A stretch of 64,000 bases of DNA from Rosenbergiella nectarea. Lineage in GTDB: Bacteria > Pseudomonadota > Gammaproteobacteria > Enterobacterales > Enterobacteriaceae. Position numbers and translations under genes: made by a program. Below are positions 12,732 through 24,486 of this stretch, in pieces. The DNA is taken from the NCBI RefSeq assembly GCF_900111105.1, contig NZ_FOGC01000001.1:486549-550548 (forward strand). The letters are read 5' to 3'. Positions within the stretch are counted from its first letter, which is position 1. The number at the start of each line of letters is the position of its first letter. A model generated the notes under the pieces. That model saw only the letters and a list, made by a program, of their open reading frames with translations. It was not told where the DNA came from and searched no databases.

Positions 12732-13048
12732 TCAACAATGAGCGTCATAGCTTACCCGCCGTTATCGGTGGAGATCTGTTACGACATGGAAAACTTCCCA
12801 TCATCCTCCTTATTGCAGTGTTAGTGACCTCGATTATGGTGGTCATTACCACCCAAAAGACACGTCTGATCACTGCACAGCGTGAACAGATGGTGTTAGA
12901 GAAAGACTCATTAGATATCGAATGGCGAAATCTGATCCTCGAAGAAAATGCCTTAGGTGATCACAGCCGTGTGGAGCGTTTAGCGGTGGAAAAACTGCAT
13001 ATGCAGCATGTTGACCCTTCTCAGGAACATATAGTGGTTCAACCATAG
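12728..13048 (+). CDS. ftsL: Cell division protein FtsL
   Basis: 106 residues, starting at a GTG that overlaps the rsmH stop, with AAGGAG about 7 nt upstream. A small bitopic protein that joins FtsB and FtsQ at the septum and activates FtsWI. It has a short cytoplasmic tail, one membrane helix (about residues 24-43, [18 protein letters not shown]) and a periplasmic coiled coil ending in [16 protein letters not shown], which is conserved with E. coli. The cytoplasmic tail is about 15 residues shorter than the E. coli protein (121 residues). Confidence 0.95.
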   Translation: MINNERHSLPAVIGGDLLRHGKLPIILLIAVLVTSIMVVITTQKTRLITAQREQMVLEKDSLDIEWRNLILEENALGDHSRVERLAVEKLHMQHVDPSQEHIVVQP

Positions 13049-13061
13049 GAATAGAAAACTG

Positions 13062-14816
13062 ATGGCCGGCGCAAAAAAAACGCTGAAAACAAAAAAGCAA
13101 GAAATCAAAGCCAACTTTATTCGTTGGCGTTTTGCATTGTTATGCGGCGGTATTCTGCTGGCGTTGGTGGGCCTACTTTCTCGTGTAGCATGGCTACAAG
13201 TGGTTAAACCGGAACGCCTGGTGAAAGAGGGCGATATGCGCTCACTCCGCGTGCAATCTGTTCCTAGTTCACGGGGGATGATCAGTGATCGTAATGGCCG
13301 ACCGCTCGCCGTCAGTGTGCCAGTCAGTGCAATATGGGCCGATCCGAAAGAAGTGAATGCACAGGGGGGGATTGGTTACGACAACCGCTGGAAAGCCTTA
13401 GCTGATACACTGTCGCTGTCGCTCGATCAACTCTCTTCGCGGATTAATGCTAACCCGAAAGGCCGCTTTGTTTATCTCGCTCGCCAAGTTAATCCGGCGG
13501 TCAGCAGTTATATTCAGAAATTGAAGCTACCGGGAATTAATTTGCGTGAGGAATCTCGTCGCTACTACCCTGCGGGGCAAGTTGCTGCGCACCTGATTGG
13601 CTTTACCAATATTGATGGTCAAGGGATTGAAGGCGTCGAAAAAAGCTTTGATAAATGGTTGACTGGTACGCCAGGCGCTCGCATTGTGCGTAAAGATCGC
13701 CAAGGTCGCGTGATTGAAGATATCTCCTCGACCGACAGCCGCGTGGCTCACAATCTTACCCTGAGCATTGATGAGCGATTACAAGCGCAAGTCTATCGTG
13801 AACTGAACAATGCCGTGGCGTTTAACAAAGCGGAGTCGGGGACGGCCGTCCTGGTCGACGTGAATACGGGTGAAGTGCTCGCGATGGCGAACAGCCCGGC
13901 TTATAACCCGAATAATCTCAGTAACACGCCACGTGAAACCATTCGTAACCGCGCGATTACCGATATTTTTGAGCCGGGTTCAACCGTTAAACCGATGGTC
14001 GTCATGACGGCACTCAAGCGGGGAGTGGTGCATCCTAGCAGTGTATTAAATACCGTACCCTATCGGATTCATGGCCATGAAATCAAAGATGTCGCTCGTT
14101 ATAATGAATTAACCTTGACGGGCGTATTACAGAAATCGAGTAACGTGGGGGTATCCCGTTTGGCGTTGGCTATGCCGTCTTCTGCGCTGGTCGAAACCTA
14201 TTCCCATTTTGGACTAGGCCAGCCGACGAATCTTGGCTTAGTCGGCGAAAGCAAAGGCATTTATCCGCACAAACAGCGTTGGTCTGATATTGAACGTGCG
14301 ACGTTCTCTTTCGGCTATGGATTGATGGTCACGCCGCTACAACTGGCTCGCGTCTACGCCACTATAGGCAGTTACGGTATTGCTCGTCCTCTATCGATTA
14401 CCAAGGTTTCCCCGCCCGTTGCCGGAACACGCGCTTTCGATGAGGCGACCGTTAAGACAGTTGTTCATATGATGGAAAGTGTGGCACTCCCTGGCGGCGG
14501 TGGCGTAAAAGCGGCGATTAAAGGGTATCGGATTGCGATTAAAACCGGGACAGCCAAAAAAGTCGGCCCTGATGGCCGCTATGTTAATAAGTATATTGCT
14601 TATACCGCCGGGGTTGCACCGGCCAGCCGCCCTCGATTCGCCTTAGTGGTGGTGATTAACGATCCACAGGGTGGAAAGTACTATGGGGGCGCTGTCTCGG
14701 CACCGGTTTTCGGCGCCATTATGGGCGGGGTTCTACGCACAATGAATGTCGAGCCAGATGCACTGGCAACAGAAAATAAAGAACTGACCAGCGAGGGATC
14801 AAGTGACCGATCGTAA
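13062..14816 (+). CDS. ftsI: Peptidoglycan transpeptidase FtsI (PBP3)
   Basis: 584 residues (588 in E. coli). Septum-specific D,D-transpeptidase that cross-links peptidoglycan with FtsW. Short cytoplasmic tail, one membrane helix near residues 22-42, the non-catalytic dimerisation domain, then the penicillin-binding domain with all three active-site motifs: STVK (nucleophile Ser, in EPGSTVKPM near residue 306), SSN (near 358) and KTGT (near 494). Starts 14 nt after ftsL and overlaps murE by 14 nt. Confidence 0.98.
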   Translation: MAGAKKTLKTKKQEIKANFIRWRFALLCGGILLALVGLLSRVAWLQVVKPERLVKEGDMRSLRVQSVPSSRGMISDRNGRPLAVSVPVSAIWADPKEVNAQGGIGYDNRWKALADTLSLSLDQLSSRINANPKGRFVYLARQVNPAVSSYIQKLKLPGINLREESRRYYPAGQVAAHLIGFTNIDGQGIEGVEKSFDKWLTGTPGARIVRKDRQGRVIEDISSTDSRVAHNLTLSIDERLQAQVYRELNNAVAFNKAESGTAVLVDVNTGEVLAMANSPAYNPNNLSNTPRETIRNRAITDIFEPGSTVKPMVVMTALKRGVVHPSSVLNTVPYRIHGHEIKDVARYNELTLTGVLQKSSNVGVSRLALAMPSSALVETYSHFGLGQPTNLGLVGESKGIYPHKQRWSDIERATFSFGYGLMVTPLQLARVYATIGSYGIARPLSITKVSPPVAGTRAFDEATVKTVVHMMESVALPGGGGVKAAIKGYRIAIKTGTAKKVGPDGRYVNKYIAYTAGVAPASRPRFALVVVINDPQGGKYYGGAVSAPVFGAIMGGVLRTMNVEPDALATENKELTSEGSSDRS

Positions 14817-16290
14817 CCTACAAGAGGTATTAGCACCTTGGGTACCTAACGCTCCTGCACTAGCGCTCAAGGAGATGACACTTGATAGCCGTAATGTTCA
14901 GGCTGGCGATCTCTTCGTTGCCGTCGTCGGTCACAGCGTGGATGGCCGAAACTATATTTCACAAGCTATTGCTCAAGGGACTGCGGCGGTTGTTGCCGAT
15001 GCGCAAGATGTCGCGAAAGATGGCGAAATCCGTGAAGTCGAGGGTGTGCCGGTCATCTATCTTGCCCAATTGTCCGAGCGCTTATCCGCGCTAGCCGGGC
15101 GTTTCTATGGCCGCCCGGTCGACGATATGCGAATTGTCGGTGTGACGGGAACGAATGGTAAAACCACTATCACGCAGCTGCTGGCACAGTGGGTGACCTT
15201 ACTCGGTGAATCCAGCGCCGTCATGGGCACAGTAGGTAACGGCCTGTATGGGCAGCTCGTCGAGAGCGAAAATACCACCGGCTCAGCTATCGATATACAG
15301 AGAACGCTGGCAGAATTTTCCGCGCAGCATGCCAGTTTAGTGGCGATGGAAATTTCTTCGCATGGTTTAGTGCAGCACCGTGTAGCGGCTCTCTCTTTCT
15401 CTGCGGCAATCTTTACTAATTTAAGCCGTGATCACCTTGATTACCATGGTGATATGGAAAGCTACGCTGCCGCAAAATTAGCGCTATTTACTGAACATCA
15501 GGTTGGTGTGAGCATTATCAATGCTGATGATGAGGTTGGCCAGCAATGGCTGACTCAGCTGACGGACGCAGTTGCCGTTAGCGCGCGTGGACTGAGCCTT
15601 TCGCAACGACATGGCCTGTGGCTTACCGCCACGGCAATCACCTACCGCGAAGACAGTGTGGGGATACAATTCGACTCCGCTTGGGGGGCGGGTGAATGCG
15701 TCAGTGCGTTAATCGGAGAGTTCAATGTCAGTAATGTATTATTAGCCTTAGCAACGCTGTTGGCGTTGGGCTACCCCTTGGAGCAATTACTTACCACAGC
15801 GTCTCGACTTTCACCTGTCTGCGGACGGATGGAAGTCTTTAAACAGCCGGGACATGCAGTGGCAGTGGTGGATTATGCCCATACGCCAGATGCCCTCCAA
15901 AAGGCCTTAGAAGCGGCGCGGCGTCACTGTCAGGGGCAACTTTGGTGCATTTTCGGTTGTGGTGGCGATCGTGATAGAGGAAAACGCCCGCTGATGGGGG
16001 CGATCGCCGAGGAATTTGCCGATCGTGTCGTCATCACCGATGATAATCCTCGTAGTGAAGATCCCGCCTCGATTACTCAAGATATTTTGTCTGGACTGAT
16101 AGATGCCAGCCACGCGCAAGTCATCGCTGGCCGCGCGCAGGCCATCGCTAAAGTCTTTCAACAGGCTACAGCACAAGACATAGTATTGATCGCTGGAAAA
16201 GGCCATGAAGATTATCAGATTATTGGCCATCAGCGGTTCGATTACTCAGACCGTGCGACGGTCGCAACTTTATTAGGAACGATGGCATGA
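14803..16290 (+). CDS. murE: UDP-MurNAc-L-Ala-D-Glu:meso-DAP ligase
   Basis: 495 residues, start GTG inside the 3' end of ftsI. Adds meso-diaminopimelate to the peptidoglycan precursor with ATP. ATP-binding loop [14 protein letters not shown] near residue 114; the DNPR motif (in DDNPRSEDP, near residue 414) marks a DAP-specific rather than lysine-specific enzyme. Overlaps murF by four bases (ATGA). Confidence 0.98.
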   Translation: MTDRNLQEVLAPWVPNAPALALKEMTLDSRNVQAGDLFVAVVGHSVDGRNYISQAIAQGTAAVVADAQDVAKDGEIREVEGVPVIYLAQLSERLSALAGRFYGRPVDDMRIVGVTGTNGKTTITQLLAQWVTLLGESSAVMGTVGNGLYGQLVESENTTGSAIDIQRTLAEFSAQHASLVAMEISSHGLVQHRVAALSFSAAIFTNLSRDHLDYHGDMESYAAAKLALFTEHQVGVSIINADDEVGQQWLTQLTDAVAVSARGLSLSQRHGLWLTATAITYREDSVGIQFDSAWGAGECVSALIGEFNVSNVLLALATLLALGYPLEQLLTTASRLSPVCGRMEVFKQPGHAVAVVDYAHTPDALQKALEAARRHCQGQLWCIFGCGGDRDRGKRPLMGAIAEEFADRVVITDDNPRSEDPASITQDILSGLIDASHAQVIAGRAQAIAKVFQQATAQDIVLIAGKGHEDYQIIGHQRFDYSDRATVATLLGTMA

Positions 16291-17648
16291 TCCCAATAAC
16301 GAGCGAACAACTTGCGCTGATCACTGCAGGTGAGCAGGTTGGGAAAGACGTTACGCTGAATCATATCACCACCGATACGCGTGAGGTGGTCGAGGGTAGC
16401 TTATTCGTCGCATTGATCGGTGAACGATTCGATGCACACCAATTCGCAGCGCAAGCTATCAACGCGGGCGCCCGTGCACTACTGGTGAGCCATCGTTTAG
16501 AGGTTTCCGTCACGCAAATCGTGGTAGAAGATACACGTATCGCCTTTGGTAAAATCGGGGCGTGGGTGCGTGAACAAGTGCCCGCTAAAGTGGTCGGTCT
16601 GACCGGTTCATCGGGGAAGACCTCGGTGAAAGAGATGACGGCGGCAATCTTAAAACAGTGTGGAGAAACCCTTTACACCGCGGGAAATCTTAATAACGAT
16701 TTCGGCGTACCAATGACCCTTTTACGTCTCACCCCTGAGCACCGCTTTGCTGTGATCGAGATGGGGGCAAATCATCAAGGAGAGATTGCCTACACCACGC
16801 ATTTAGTGAAGCCAGAAGTGGCGCTGGTCAATAATCTAGCCGCCGCACACTTAGAAGGTTTCGGGTCAATAGAAGGTGTAGCGAAAGCGAAAGGTGAAAT
16901 TTTTCAAGGCCTGCCGCCGCAAGGTATTGCGATTCTCAATGCGCAAAGTAATGACCGCGATAAGTGGCAACCCGTATTGGCCGATAAGCGAGTCGTAACC
17001 TTTTCCGCTGCAGAGCAGGGGAGAGATGACTACTACGCCACAGACATCAAGGTCATGGGAGAGGGAACCGCCTTTCGTTTACACACGCCCCACGGCGCAT
17101 GTGAGGTCATTCTTCCACTCCCCGGGCAGCACAATATTGCTAACGCACTCGCTGCTGCTGCACTATCACAATCCGTTGGCGCACCGCTTGAAGCTATCAA
17201 ACAAGGTCTCGCGACATTAACTGCCGTGCCTGGCAGACTCTTCCCGATTAAATTATCTGAATCGGTACTGTTACTCGATGACTCCTATAACGCGAATGTG
17301 GGATCGATGACCGCTGCAGCGCAAGTATTGGCCTCGATGCCGGGCTACCGGATTATGATTGCGGGAGATATGGGGGAGCTAGGGAATGATACCGAATCTT
17401 GTCACCGTAAAGTGGGTAAAGCGCTGCATCAAGCTGGCGTCGATAAAGTATTAACCGTTGGTCAATATAGCCAGTGGATCGCGCAAGAGAGTCAGGTCGG
17501 AGAAATTTTTGCCAGCAAATCGGCCTTGGCAGAGCGGGCGCGTGAATTAATTCAAGAACATCAGGTTGTGACGCTATTAGTGAAAGGATCACGCAGTGCT
17601 GCAATGGAAGAAATAGTAATGACATTACAGGAGAAAGACGCATGTTAG
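16287..17648 (+). CDS. murF: UDP-MurNAc-tripeptide:D-Ala-D-Ala ligase
   Basis: 453 residues. Attaches the D-Ala-D-Ala dipeptide to the UDP-MurNAc-tripeptide, finishing the cytoplasmic precursor. Mur-ligase P-loop [14 protein letters not shown] near residue 109; the three Mur domains are complete. It needs D-Ala-D-Ala, yet the local ligase gene ddlB is decayed, so the dipeptide must come from another ligase. Overlaps murE by 4 nt and mraY by 7 nt. Confidence 0.98.
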   Translation: MIPITSEQLALITAGEQVGKDVTLNHITTDTREVVEGSLFVALIGERFDAHQFAAQAINAGARALLVSHRLEVSVTQIVVEDTRIAFGKIGAWVREQVPAKVVGLTGSSGKTSVKEMTAAILKQCGETLYTAGNLNNDFGVPMTLLRLTPEHRFAVIEMGANHQGEIAYTTHLVKPEVALVNNLAAAHLEGFGSIEGVAKAKGEIFQGLPPQGIAILNAQSNDRDKWQPVLADKRVVTFSAAEQGRDDYYATDIKVMGEGTAFRLHTPHGACEVILPLPGQHNIANALAAAALSQSVGAPLEAIKQGLATLTAVPGRLFPIKLSESVLLLDDSYNANVGSMTAAAQVLASMPGYRIMIAGDMGELGNDTESCHRKVGKALHQAGVDKVLTVGQYSQWIAQESQVGEIFASKSALAERARELIQEHQVVTLLVKGSRSAAMEEIVMTLQEKDAC

Positions 17649-18724
17649 TTTGGCTAGCCGAGCATCTGGCTAAATTTTATTCAGGATTTAACGTCTTCTC
17701 GTATTTGACGTTTCGCGCCATTGTCAGCTTATTAACGGCTTTATTTATCTCATTATGGATGGGGCCTCGGTTAATTGCATGGCTGCAGAAATTACAGATT
17801 GGACAAGTGGTTCGTAACGACGGCCCCGAGTCACACTTCAGTAAGCGTGGTACACCGACCATGGGGGGGATTATGATACTGACCTCCATTACTATCTCGG
17901 TGCTGTTGTGGGCTTACCCTTCCAACCCTTATGTATGGTGTGTGTTGGTGGTACTGATCGGCTACGGCATCGTGGGGTTTGTCGATGATTACCGTAAAGT
18001 TGTCCGTAAAGACACGAAAGGCCTAATCGCGCGTTGGAAGTATTTCTGGCAATCGGTGATTGCTCTAGGGGTGGCTTTCGCCCTGTATGCAATTGGCAAA
18101 GATACGCCCGCGACACAATTAGTCGTCCCTTTCTTTAAAGATATTATGCCGCAGTTAGGTCTGTTCTATCTGTTCCTGACCTACTTTGTCATTGTCGGTA
18201 CCAGTAATGCCGTCAATCTGACCGATGGGCTGGACGGTTTAGCGATTATGCCAACCGTATTTGTCGCAGCCGGATTTGGGCTAGTCGCTTGGGCAACGGG
18301 TAATGTGAACTTTGCGGACTATCTGCATATTCCTTATCTGCGTCATGCGGGCGAGTTAGTCATTGTCTGTACGGCGATTGTTGGCGCGGGACTCGGCTTC
18401 TTATGGTTCAATACTTACCCAGCACAAGTGTTTATGGGTGATGTCGGTTCGTTAGCACTCGGCGGCGCATTAGGCACTATTGCGGTACTACTCCGCCAAG
18501 AGTTCTTACTGGTCATTATGGGCGGCGTGTTTGTGGTCGAGACGCTGTCGGTGATTTTACAAGTAGGCTCGTTCAAATTACGTGGGCAGCGCATCTTCCG
18601 TATGGCGCCTATCCACCACCACTACGAGTTAAAAGGCTGGCCCGAGCCGCGCGTCATTGTGCGTTTCTGGATCATTTCATTAATGTTAGTGTTGATCGGT
18701 CTCGCCACCCTGAAGGTACGTTAA
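17642..18724 (+). CDS. mraY: Phospho-MurNAc-pentapeptide translocase
   Basis: 360 residues, a polytopic inner membrane protein with about ten helices. Transfers phospho-MurNAc-pentapeptide to undecaprenyl phosphate, forming lipid I. Diagnostic motifs are present: FVDDYRKV near residue 116, [13 protein letters not shown] near residue 190 and the [11 protein letters not shown] loop near residue 325. Starts inside the murF end and is followed by murD after 2 nt. Confidence 0.98.
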   Translation: MLVWLAEHLAKFYSGFNVFSYLTFRAIVSLLTALFISLWMGPRLIAWLQKLQIGQVVRNDGPESHFSKRGTPTMGGIMILTSITISVLLWAYPSNPYVWCVLVVLIGYGIVGFVDDYRKVVRKDTKGLIARWKYFWQSVIALGVAFALYAIGKDTPATQLVVPFFKDIMPQLGLFYLFLTYFVIVGTSNAVNLTDGLDGLAIMPTVFVAAGFGLVAWATGNVNFADYLHIPYLRHAGELVIVCTAIVGAGLGFLWFNTYPAQVFMGDVGSLALGGALGTIAVLLRQEFLLVIMGGVFVVETLSVILQVGSFKLRGQRIFRMAPIHHHYELKGWPEPRVIVRFWIISLMLVLIGLATLKVR

Positions 18725-18726
18725 TT

Positions 18727-20043
18727 ATGGCAGATTACCAAGGTAGAAAGATTGTTATCGTGGGCTTAGGCATCACTGGCCTGTCTTGTGTTGAGTTTTT
18801 CTTGGCGCGAGGCGTTGTGCCCAAGGTGAACGACTCGCGTAACAATCCTCCTGGTATCGATAAACTGCCTGAAAAGGTTGAGCGCTGGGTAGGCGACATA
18901 AATAAACAGTGGTTATTAGCGGCTGACCTCATCGTTCTCAGTCCCGGTATCGCGCTGTCACATCCCGCGATTAGCGAGGCTGCGGCAGAAGGGATCGAGA
19001 TTGTGGGAGATATCGAATTATTCTGTCGCGAAGCGCAGGCTCCCATCGTGGCGATCACCGGTTCAAACGGTAAAAGTACAGTGACTAGTTTAGTGGGTGA
19101 GATGTCCCGTGCGGCAGGGCGGCAAACCGCGGTCGGCGGAAACATTGGGCTGCCAGCATTGTCATTATTGAACCCCCAGGTTCAGCTCTATGTCCTTGAG
19201 TTATCCAGTTTTCAATTGGAAACTACCCATAGCCTTCACGCGAGCGCAGCAACCATTTTAAATGTGACAGAAGACCATATGGATCGTTATCCACTTGGTT
19301 TTCAACAATACCGTGCGGCGAAGCTACGTATTTACGAACAGGCTAAGCACTGTATCGTCAACGTCGACGACGCGATGACCATGCCAGTCCGGGGTGTTGA
19401 TCGCCGTTGCATTAGTTTCGGCGTGACCTTTGGCGACTACCACCTTAATCAGCAACAAGGTCAGACGTGGTTGCGCGCCAAGGGTGAAAAAGTTCTGAAT
19501 AGCGATGAAATGCACCTTACTGGCCTACATAACCTGACTAACGCCTTGGCCGCGTTGGCGCTAGCGGAAGCCGTTGGCGTGCCTCGTGCCAGTTGTTTAA
19601 AAGCATTAACGACTTTCACGGGGCTGCCGCATCGCTACCAGTTAGTCCATCGAAATGCGGGCGTTGAGTGGATCAACGATTCGAAAGCGACCAATGTAGG
19701 CAGTACAGAGGCGGCGCTCAAGGGCCTCCAGTGCCAAGGGACGTTGTGGTTACTCCTTGGTGGAGATGGCAAGTCTGCCGACTTTTCCCCTTTAGAGCGG
19801 TTAATACAAGGTAACAATATAAAGGTTTACTGTTTTGGCCGAGATGCGGAATTGTTATTCGCGCTACGTCCTGAAATTTCTGTCCACGTCGACACGCTTG
19901 AGGATGCCATGCACGCGATCAGTCAGCAGGTGAAGAAAGGGGATGTTGTATTACTGTCGCCTGCCTGTGCCAGTCTCGATCAATTTAAAAATTATGAACA
20001 GCGTGGCGAACGATTTGCGGCGCTAGCGAAGGAGTTGGGCTAA
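18727..20043 (+). CDS. murD: UDP-MurNAc-L-alanine:D-glutamate ligase
   Basis: 438 residues, same length as E. coli MurD. Adds D-glutamate to UDP-MurNAc-L-Ala. N-terminal Rossmann-like domain ([13 protein letters not shown]), ATP loop [14 protein letters not shown] near residue 110, and the conserved INDSKATN near residue 318. Its stop overlaps the ftsW start by one base. Confidence 0.98.
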   Translation: MADYQGRKIVIVGLGITGLSCVEFFLARGVVPKVNDSRNNPPGIDKLPEKVERWVGDINKQWLLAADLIVLSPGIALSHPAISEAAAEGIEIVGDIELFCREAQAPIVAITGSNGKSTVTSLVGEMSRAAGRQTAVGGNIGLPALSLLNPQVQLYVLELSSFQLETTHSLHASAATILNVTEDHMDRYPLGFQQYRAAKLRIYEQAKHCIVNVDDAMTMPVRGVDRRCISFGVTFGDYHLNQQQGQTWLRAKGEKVLNSDEMHLTGLHNLTNALAALALAEAVGVPRASCLKALTTFTGLPHRYQLVHRNAGVEWINDSKATNVGSTEAALKGLQCQGTLWLLLGGDGKSADFSPLERLIQGNNIKVYCFGRDAELLFALRPEISVHVDTLEDAMHAISQQVKKGDVVLLSPACASLDQFKNYEQRGERFAALAKELG

Positions 20044-21269
20044 TGCATATCCCGGGTCTGAGGCTCTTAGGGTGCGGTATTGCTGCGCTTTCAGAACGGA
20101 TACAAGATTGGGTAATGGGCACACGGGAAAACGATACTTCCTCGGTGGTACTTTATGACCGAACGTTATTATGGCTGACCTTTGGATTAGCGATCATCGG
20201 TTTTGTCATGGTGACCTCGGCATCGGTGCCGGTCGGGCAGCGTATGAATGACGACCCCTTCTATTTTGCTAAACGTGATGCTTTTTATCTGGGGCTAGGT
20301 TTCGCCATTTCACTGATTACCTTACGCTTGCCCATGTCATTCTGGCAGAAGTACAGCAATGTGATGCTGTTGCTATCAGTCGTCATGCTGTTGGTGGTCT
20401 TAGTCGTGGGGAGCTCGGTCAATGGTGCTTCGCGGTGGATTGCCTTAGGGCCGTTACGTATTCAGCCTGCAGAATTTTCTAAACTCTCGCTCTTTTGTTA
20501 CCTCGCCAGTTATCTGGTGCGTAAGGTTGACGAAGTACGAAGCAACCTATGGGGCTTTTTAAAACCCATGGGGGTCATGGTGATTTTAGCGGTACTACTC
20601 CTGGCACAGCCCGATTTAGGAACAGTAATCGTTCTGTTCGTGACGACCTTGGCGATGTTGTTTTTAGCCGGCGCTAAGCTGTGGCAGTTCTTGGCCATCA
20701 TTGGCTGTGGGTTATTCTCGGTTGTCTTACTGATCATGGTTGAGCCTTACCGGATGAGGCGTGTAACGTCTTTCTGGAATCCTTGGGCCGATCCTTTTGG
20801 TAGTGGTTATCAGTTAACACAATCCTTAATGGCATTCGGACGCGGTGAGTTCTGGGGGCAAGGGCTAGGCAATTCGGTACAGAAACTTGAATACCTGCCA
20901 GAGGCACATACCGACTTTATCTTCGCGATTATCGGCGAGGAACTTGGCTATTTTGGTGTGGTTCTCGCGCTATTGATGGTATTCTTTGTGGCATTTCGTG
21001 CGATGTCGATTGGACGTAGGGCGCTAGAGCTTGATCAGCGTTTTTCTGGCTTTTTAGCCTGTGCGATAGGTGTATGGTTTAGTTTCCAAGCCTTAGTTAA
21101 CGTGGGGGCGGCGGCGGGTATGTTACCGACCAAAGGTCTGACATTACCGCTTATTAGTTACGGTGGATCGAGCTTAATAATTATGTCCACGGCGATAGTC
21201 CTCCTATTGCGTATCGATTTTGAAACGCGCTTAGCGAAAGCCCATGCGGTAACCCGAGGTAAGCGATGA
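20043..21269 (+). CDS. ftsW: Septal peptidoglycan glycosyltransferase FtsW
   Basis: 408 residues (414 in E. coli). SEDS-family membrane glycosyltransferase that polymerises lipid II at the septum with FtsI. Ten predicted helices after a ~45-residue cytoplasmic tail. Conserved SEDS segments: [10 protein letters not shown] near residue 140, [21 protein letters not shown] near residue 277 and [10 protein letters not shown] near residue 375. Overlaps murG by four bases. Confidence 0.97.
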   Translation: MHIPGLRLLGCGIAALSERIQDWVMGTRENDTSSVVLYDRTLLWLTFGLAIIGFVMVTSASVPVGQRMNDDPFYFAKRDAFYLGLGFAISLITLRLPMSFWQKYSNVMLLLSVVMLLVVLVVGSSVNGASRWIALGPLRIQPAEFSKLSLFCYLASYLVRKVDEVRSNLWGFLKPMGVMVILAVLLLAQPDLGTVIVLFVTTLAMLFLAGAKLWQFLAIIGCGLFSVVLLIMVEPYRMRRVTSFWNPWADPFGSGYQLTQSLMAFGRGEFWGQGLGNSVQKLEYLPEAHTDFIFAIIGEELGYFGVVLALLMVFFVAFRAMSIGRRALELDQRFSGFLACAIGVWFSFQALVNVGAAAGMLPTKGLTLPLISYGGSSLIIMSTAIVLLLRIDFETRLAKAHAVTRGKR

Positions 21270-22327
21270 GTAGTAAAAAACTGATGGTCATGGCGGGCGG
21301 TACGGGAGGACACGTGTTCCCAGGCTTAGCAGTGGCCCATCAATTAATGGAAGAAGGTTGGGAAGTCCGTTGGCTCGGTACCGCTGACAGGATGGAAGCC
21401 GATTTAGTTCCTAAACATGGCATTGCGATCGATTTTATTAAAATTAATGGATTGCGTGGTAAAGGTGTCAAAGCGCTTTTACAAGCACCTTGGCGTATTT
21501 TCTCTGCATGGCGCCAAGCCCGAAAAATTATTAAGCAGTGGCAACCCGACATTGTGTTGGGGATGGGTGGCTATGTTTCGGGTCCCGGCGGATTAGCCGC
21601 GTGGAGTTGCGGGGTACCCGTCGTTTTACACGAACAAAATGGAATAGCCGGCCTCACTAACCAATGGTTATCTAAAATTGCTCGGAAAGTTATGCAAGCC
21701 TTCCCTGGGGCTTTCCCCAATGCAGAGGTGGTGGGTAATCCTGTGCGTAAAGATGTTCTGGCACTGCCTGCACCGACTCTTCGCTTCCAAGAGAGGGGAG
21801 GGCCGCTCAGAGTATTGGTGATGGGGGGCAGTCAAGGGGCACGAATCCTCAATCAGCAACTGCCCGATGTCGCACTAGCGCTAGGGGAGAAAATTACGCT
21901 TTGGCACCAAACCGGCAAGGGTAACCAAGCGGGGGTAGAGCAAGATTATCGTCAGCGCGGGGAAGGTCATCATAAAATTACTGAATTTATTGATGATGTG
22001 GCTGAAGCTTATGCATGGGCTGATGTGGTGGTGTGCCGTTCCGGTGCGCTAACGGTCAGCGAAATTGCGTCAGCAGGGGTCGCAGCAATCTTCGTCCCTT
22101 TCCCACATAAAGATCGTCAACAATATTGGAATGCGTTGTCGCTTGAGAAAGCGGGTGCGGCAGTCATATTGGAGCAGCCGCAGTTTACCGCCCAAGCAGT
22201 GATAGAGTGTTTGCAAAAGTGGGATCGTGACACACTATTACGTTATGCCGAAAATGCACAGAAGACCGCTGTCCCTGACTCGACACAGCGTGTTGCACAA
22301 GCCATCAAAGATATTGTCGCTCATTAA
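21266..22327 (+). CDS. murG: Lipid II synthase MurG
   Basis: 353 residues. Peripheral inner-membrane GT28 glycosyltransferase that adds GlcNAc to lipid I. The N-terminal glycine-rich loop [14 protein letters not shown] (residues 10-23), HEQNG near residue 124 and [10 protein letters not shown] near residue 189 are typical. Start overlaps ftsW (ATGA). A short hairpin (22331-22351) lies between it and murC. Confidence 0.98.
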   Translation: MSSKKLMVMAGGTGGHVFPGLAVAHQLMEEGWEVRWLGTADRMEADLVPKHGIAIDFIKINGLRGKGVKALLQAPWRIFSAWRQARKIIKQWQPDIVLGMGGYVSGPGGLAAWSCGVPVVLHEQNGIAGLTNQWLSKIARKVMQAFPGAFPNAEVVGNPVRKDVLALPAPTLRFQERGGPLRVLVMGGSQGARILNQQLPDVALALGEKITLWHQTGKGNQAGVEQDYRQRGEGHHKITEFIDDVAEAYAWADVVVCRSGALTVSEIASAGVAAIFVPFPHKDRQQYWNALSLEKAGAAVILEQPQFTAQAVIECLQKWDRDTLLRYAENAQKTAVPDSTQRVAQAIKDIVAH

Positions 22328-22330
22328 TTT

Positions 22331-22351
22331 AGGGATGAAGAGTTCATCTCT
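22331..22351 (+). other. Hairpin between murG and murC
   Basis: AGGGATGAA and TTCATCTCT pair as a 9-bp stem (one G-T pair) around a 3-nt loop in the 50-nt gap. There is no T run, so it is more likely an mRNA processing or stability element than a terminator. Confidence 0.4.
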
Positions 22352-22377
22352 CGTTAGTTATAGGTAAGAAGTTATTC

Positions 22378-23844
22378 ATGAATACTCAACAATTAGCAAA
22401 GTTACGCTCTATCGTGCCGGAAATGAGACGTGTGAAGCACATTCATTTTGTGGGCATTGGTGGCGCTGGTATGGGCGGTATTGCTGAAGTGTTGGCCAAT
22501 GAAGGGTATCAAATTAGTGGGTCTGATTTGGCACCTAACTCGGTAACGAAACACCTGACAGGCCTTGGTGCGACAATCTATTTCAATCACAGCCCGGAAA
22601 ATATTCAGGGAGTAAGTGTTGTCGTGGTATCCAGCGCGATTGCCGAAGATAACCCAGAGTTAGTGGCGGCAAGAGATTCCCGTATTCCGGTTATTCGTCG
22701 TGCGGAGATGCTTGCAGAATTGATGCGTTTTCGTCATGGCATCGCGATTGCTGGAACACATGGCAAAACGACGACGACAGCCATGGTTTCCAGTATTTAC
22801 GCCGAAGGCGGGCTCGATCCAACGTTTGTTAACGGTGGATTAGTGAAGGCGGCGGGAACTCATGCACGCCTAGGAAGCAGTCGCTATTTGATTGCAGAAG
22901 CAGATGAAAGTGATGCCTCCTTCCTGCATTTACAGCCAATGGTAGCCATAGTAACGAATATTGAAGCCGACCATATGGATACTTACCAAGGCGACTTCGA
23001 AAATTTAAAACAGACCTTCATTAACTTTTTACACAATCTGCCTTTCTATGGTCGAGCGGTGTTATGTATTGATGATGAGGTGATCCGTGAATTGCTGCCA
23101 GAGGTCGGTCGCCACGTTACCACCTATGGCTTTAGTGACGATGCGGACGTTCGAATCGCAGACTATCGACAGCAGGGCGCTACAGGACGTTTCACTGTTT
23201 ATCGACAGGATAAGCCGGACATTGCCGTGACGCTGAACGCTCCGGGTCGCCATAATGCCCTAAACGCCACTGCAGCCATTGCCGTGGCTACGGAAGAGGG
23301 GATTGAGGACTGCGATATCTTAGCCGCGCTGGAGAGCTTCCAAGGCACTGGGCGTCGCTTTGATGTCTTGGGCGAGTATGCCACCGATACGGTGAGTGGT
23401 ATTAGCGGCAGTGCCATGTTAGTGGATGATTACGGCCATCATCCGACGGAAGTAGATGCCACCATTAAAGCCGCACGAGCAGGCTGGCCAGATAAAAAAG
23501 TCGTTATGGTGTTTCAGCCGCATCGCTACACCAGAACCCGCGACTTATTTGATGATTTTGCCAACGTTCTCTCGAATGTTGATGTATTGTTGATGCTGGA
23601 TGTTTATTCTGCGGGCGAGGCGCCAATTGCCGGGGCAGATAGCAGAGCACTGTGCCGGTCAGTCCGTCTTCGCGGTAAAGTCGATCCTATATTGGTCACT
23701 GATCAAGAAGCGCTACTGGAATTTTTGGCACCCACCCTAAGCGGCAATGATCTGGTATTGCTACAAGGTGCGGGTACGGTGGGGCGTATTGCCCGTCAGC
23801 TAGCGGAAAACTGGGGAGTGCCAGCGGTTCACGCTGGAGGTTGA
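22378..23844 (+). CDS. murC: UDP-MurNAc:L-alanine ligase, with an altered C-terminal tail
   Basis: 488 residues (491 in E. coli). First amino-acid ligase of peptidoglycan synthesis. [16 protein letters not shown] near residue 24, ATP loop [11 protein letters not shown] near residue 126, and [10 protein letters not shown] near residue 348 are conserved, so the enzyme should work. After [16 protein letters not shown] the last ~11 residues ([11 protein letters not shown]) do not resemble the E. coli tail, which I recall as charged. They resemble, loosely, the start of DdlB (hydrophobic strand ending LLGG). The gene may have lost its own stop and now read into the ddlB ruin. Confidence 0.95.
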   Translation: MNTQQLAKLRSIVPEMRRVKHIHFVGIGGAGMGGIAEVLANEGYQISGSDLAPNSVTKHLTGLGATIYFNHSPENIQGVSVVVVSSAIAEDNPELVAARDSRIPVIRRAEMLAELMRFRHGIAIAGTHGKTTTTAMVSSIYAEGGLDPTFVNGGLVKAAGTHARLGSSRYLIAEADESDASFLHLQPMVAIVTNIEADHMDTYQGDFENLKQTFINFLHNLPFYGRAVLCIDDEVIRELLPEVGRHVTTYGFSDDADVRIADYRQQGATGRFTVYRQDKPDIAVTLNAPGRHNALNATAAIAVATEEGIEDCDILAALESFQGTGRRFDVLGEYATDTVSGISGSAMLVDDYGHHPTEVDATIKAARAGWPDKKVVMVFQPHRYTRTRDLFDDFANVLSNVDVLLMLDVYSAGEAPIAGADSRALCRSVRLRGKVDPILVTDQEALLEFLAPTLSGNDLVLLQGAGTVGRIARQLAENWGVPAVHAGG

Positions 23845-24167
23845 GGGACGCGAGCTATCTAGGAGACCCTGTCTGACGTTGATTGGTTTCCAGGATTTAA
23901 CAACGCCTAAAATGAATGGTGAGAGTTAACGATAATCAATGATGCTGGAATCGATACCCATTAGGCAGTGACCGCTCGCGTAACGCATAGTGATTCACGC
24001 GACTTTCAGGTCTTTATGAACAACATCGTTAATAAGAGAAGCGATAATGGAATGGGGGTTATTTAACGTGATTCATTATTCTGACGCGGATAAATGACCA
24101 ATAATCAGGGATTGACTGTTTTTTAAGCGGTAATAAGGTGTTGGTTGCAATAATTAGTGACAAAATA

Positions 24168-24196
24168 TTGCCATCAATACAGATTCAGACTATTAA
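24168..24196 (+). promoter_or_regulatory. Possible ftsQAZ promoter inside the ddlB remnant
   Basis: TTGCCA (24168-24173), 17-nt spacer, TATTAA (24191-24196). E. coli ftsQ promoters are known to lie inside ddlB, so a promoter here would explain why this portion is less decayed. Assignment is by eye and weak. Confidence 0.3.
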
Positions 24197-24339
24197 TGAA
24201 TTTTATGGTTATAATGCAAAATATCATTCTGATGAGAAACGATATTTTTTCCTTCACCGTACAGTGTTGGTGAAGTGTACGATTAGCGTCATTATGCAGG
24301 GTCAGCATGACCAACAATAGGCTGCCAAGGAAGGTAAAT

Positions 24340-24486
24340 ATGACTACTCAGCGCGATAGCAAAGGTCAATTTCAGCTGGATAGCGGTAAAACGGTGCGCA
24401 TTTTGACTGAGTACACTTTACGCCCAATGGCAGCCAAGCAAGCAGAAAATCAGATCACGCTGCTTGTCCAACAGATTCTGGAGTAA
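24340..24486 (+). CDS. 48-codon open frame in the ddlB remnant
   Basis: ATG at 24340 has AAGGAAGG 7-14 nt upstream, and the frame ends 10 nt before ftsQ. From about residue 6 on it aligns with the last ~44 residues of DdlB (DSKGQFQL, then [10 protein letters not shown], ending QQILE) without gaps, but the substrate-binding motif is destroyed. It could be translated by chance, or serve only to bring ribosomes to ftsQ, whose own ribosome site (GGAG at 24479) lies within its last codons. A functional product is not supported. Confidence 0.3.
   Translation: MTTQRDSKGQFQLDSGKTVRILTEYTLRPMAAKQAENQITLLVQQILE

Larger units (their letters stand above)
23845..24486 (+). pseudogene. ddlB: Decayed ddlB (D-alanine:D-alanine ligase) remnant
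   Basis: E. coli has ddlB between murC and ftsQ; here ~640 nt carry broken pieces of it. 23941-24063: DAGIDTH, stop, then DFQVFMNN...DNGMG, matching the GGIDAYP / GFQKVFIALHGRGGEDG part of DdlB. 24120-24245: FLSGNKVLVAI, KILPSIQIQ, FYGYNAKYHSDEKRYF, matching WLSGPEFTVAI, EILPSIRIQ, FYDYEAKYLSDETQYF. 24314-24334 (IGCQGR), 24333-24356 (GKYDYSAR) and 24352-24486 (DSKGQFQL...[11 protein letters not shown]...QILE), in three frames, match [21 protein letters not shown]...SLVPMAARQA...RILEL. Stops, frameshifts, an internal deletion and loss of the catalytic EANTSPGMT segment show that it cannot encode a ligase. Confidence 0.9.

Noticed and set aside
24138..24320. Open frame of 60 codons after murC as a new small gene
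   Set aside because: Its first ~36 residues align with the middle of DdlB; the rest is out-of-frame sequence. It is part of the ddlB pseudogene.
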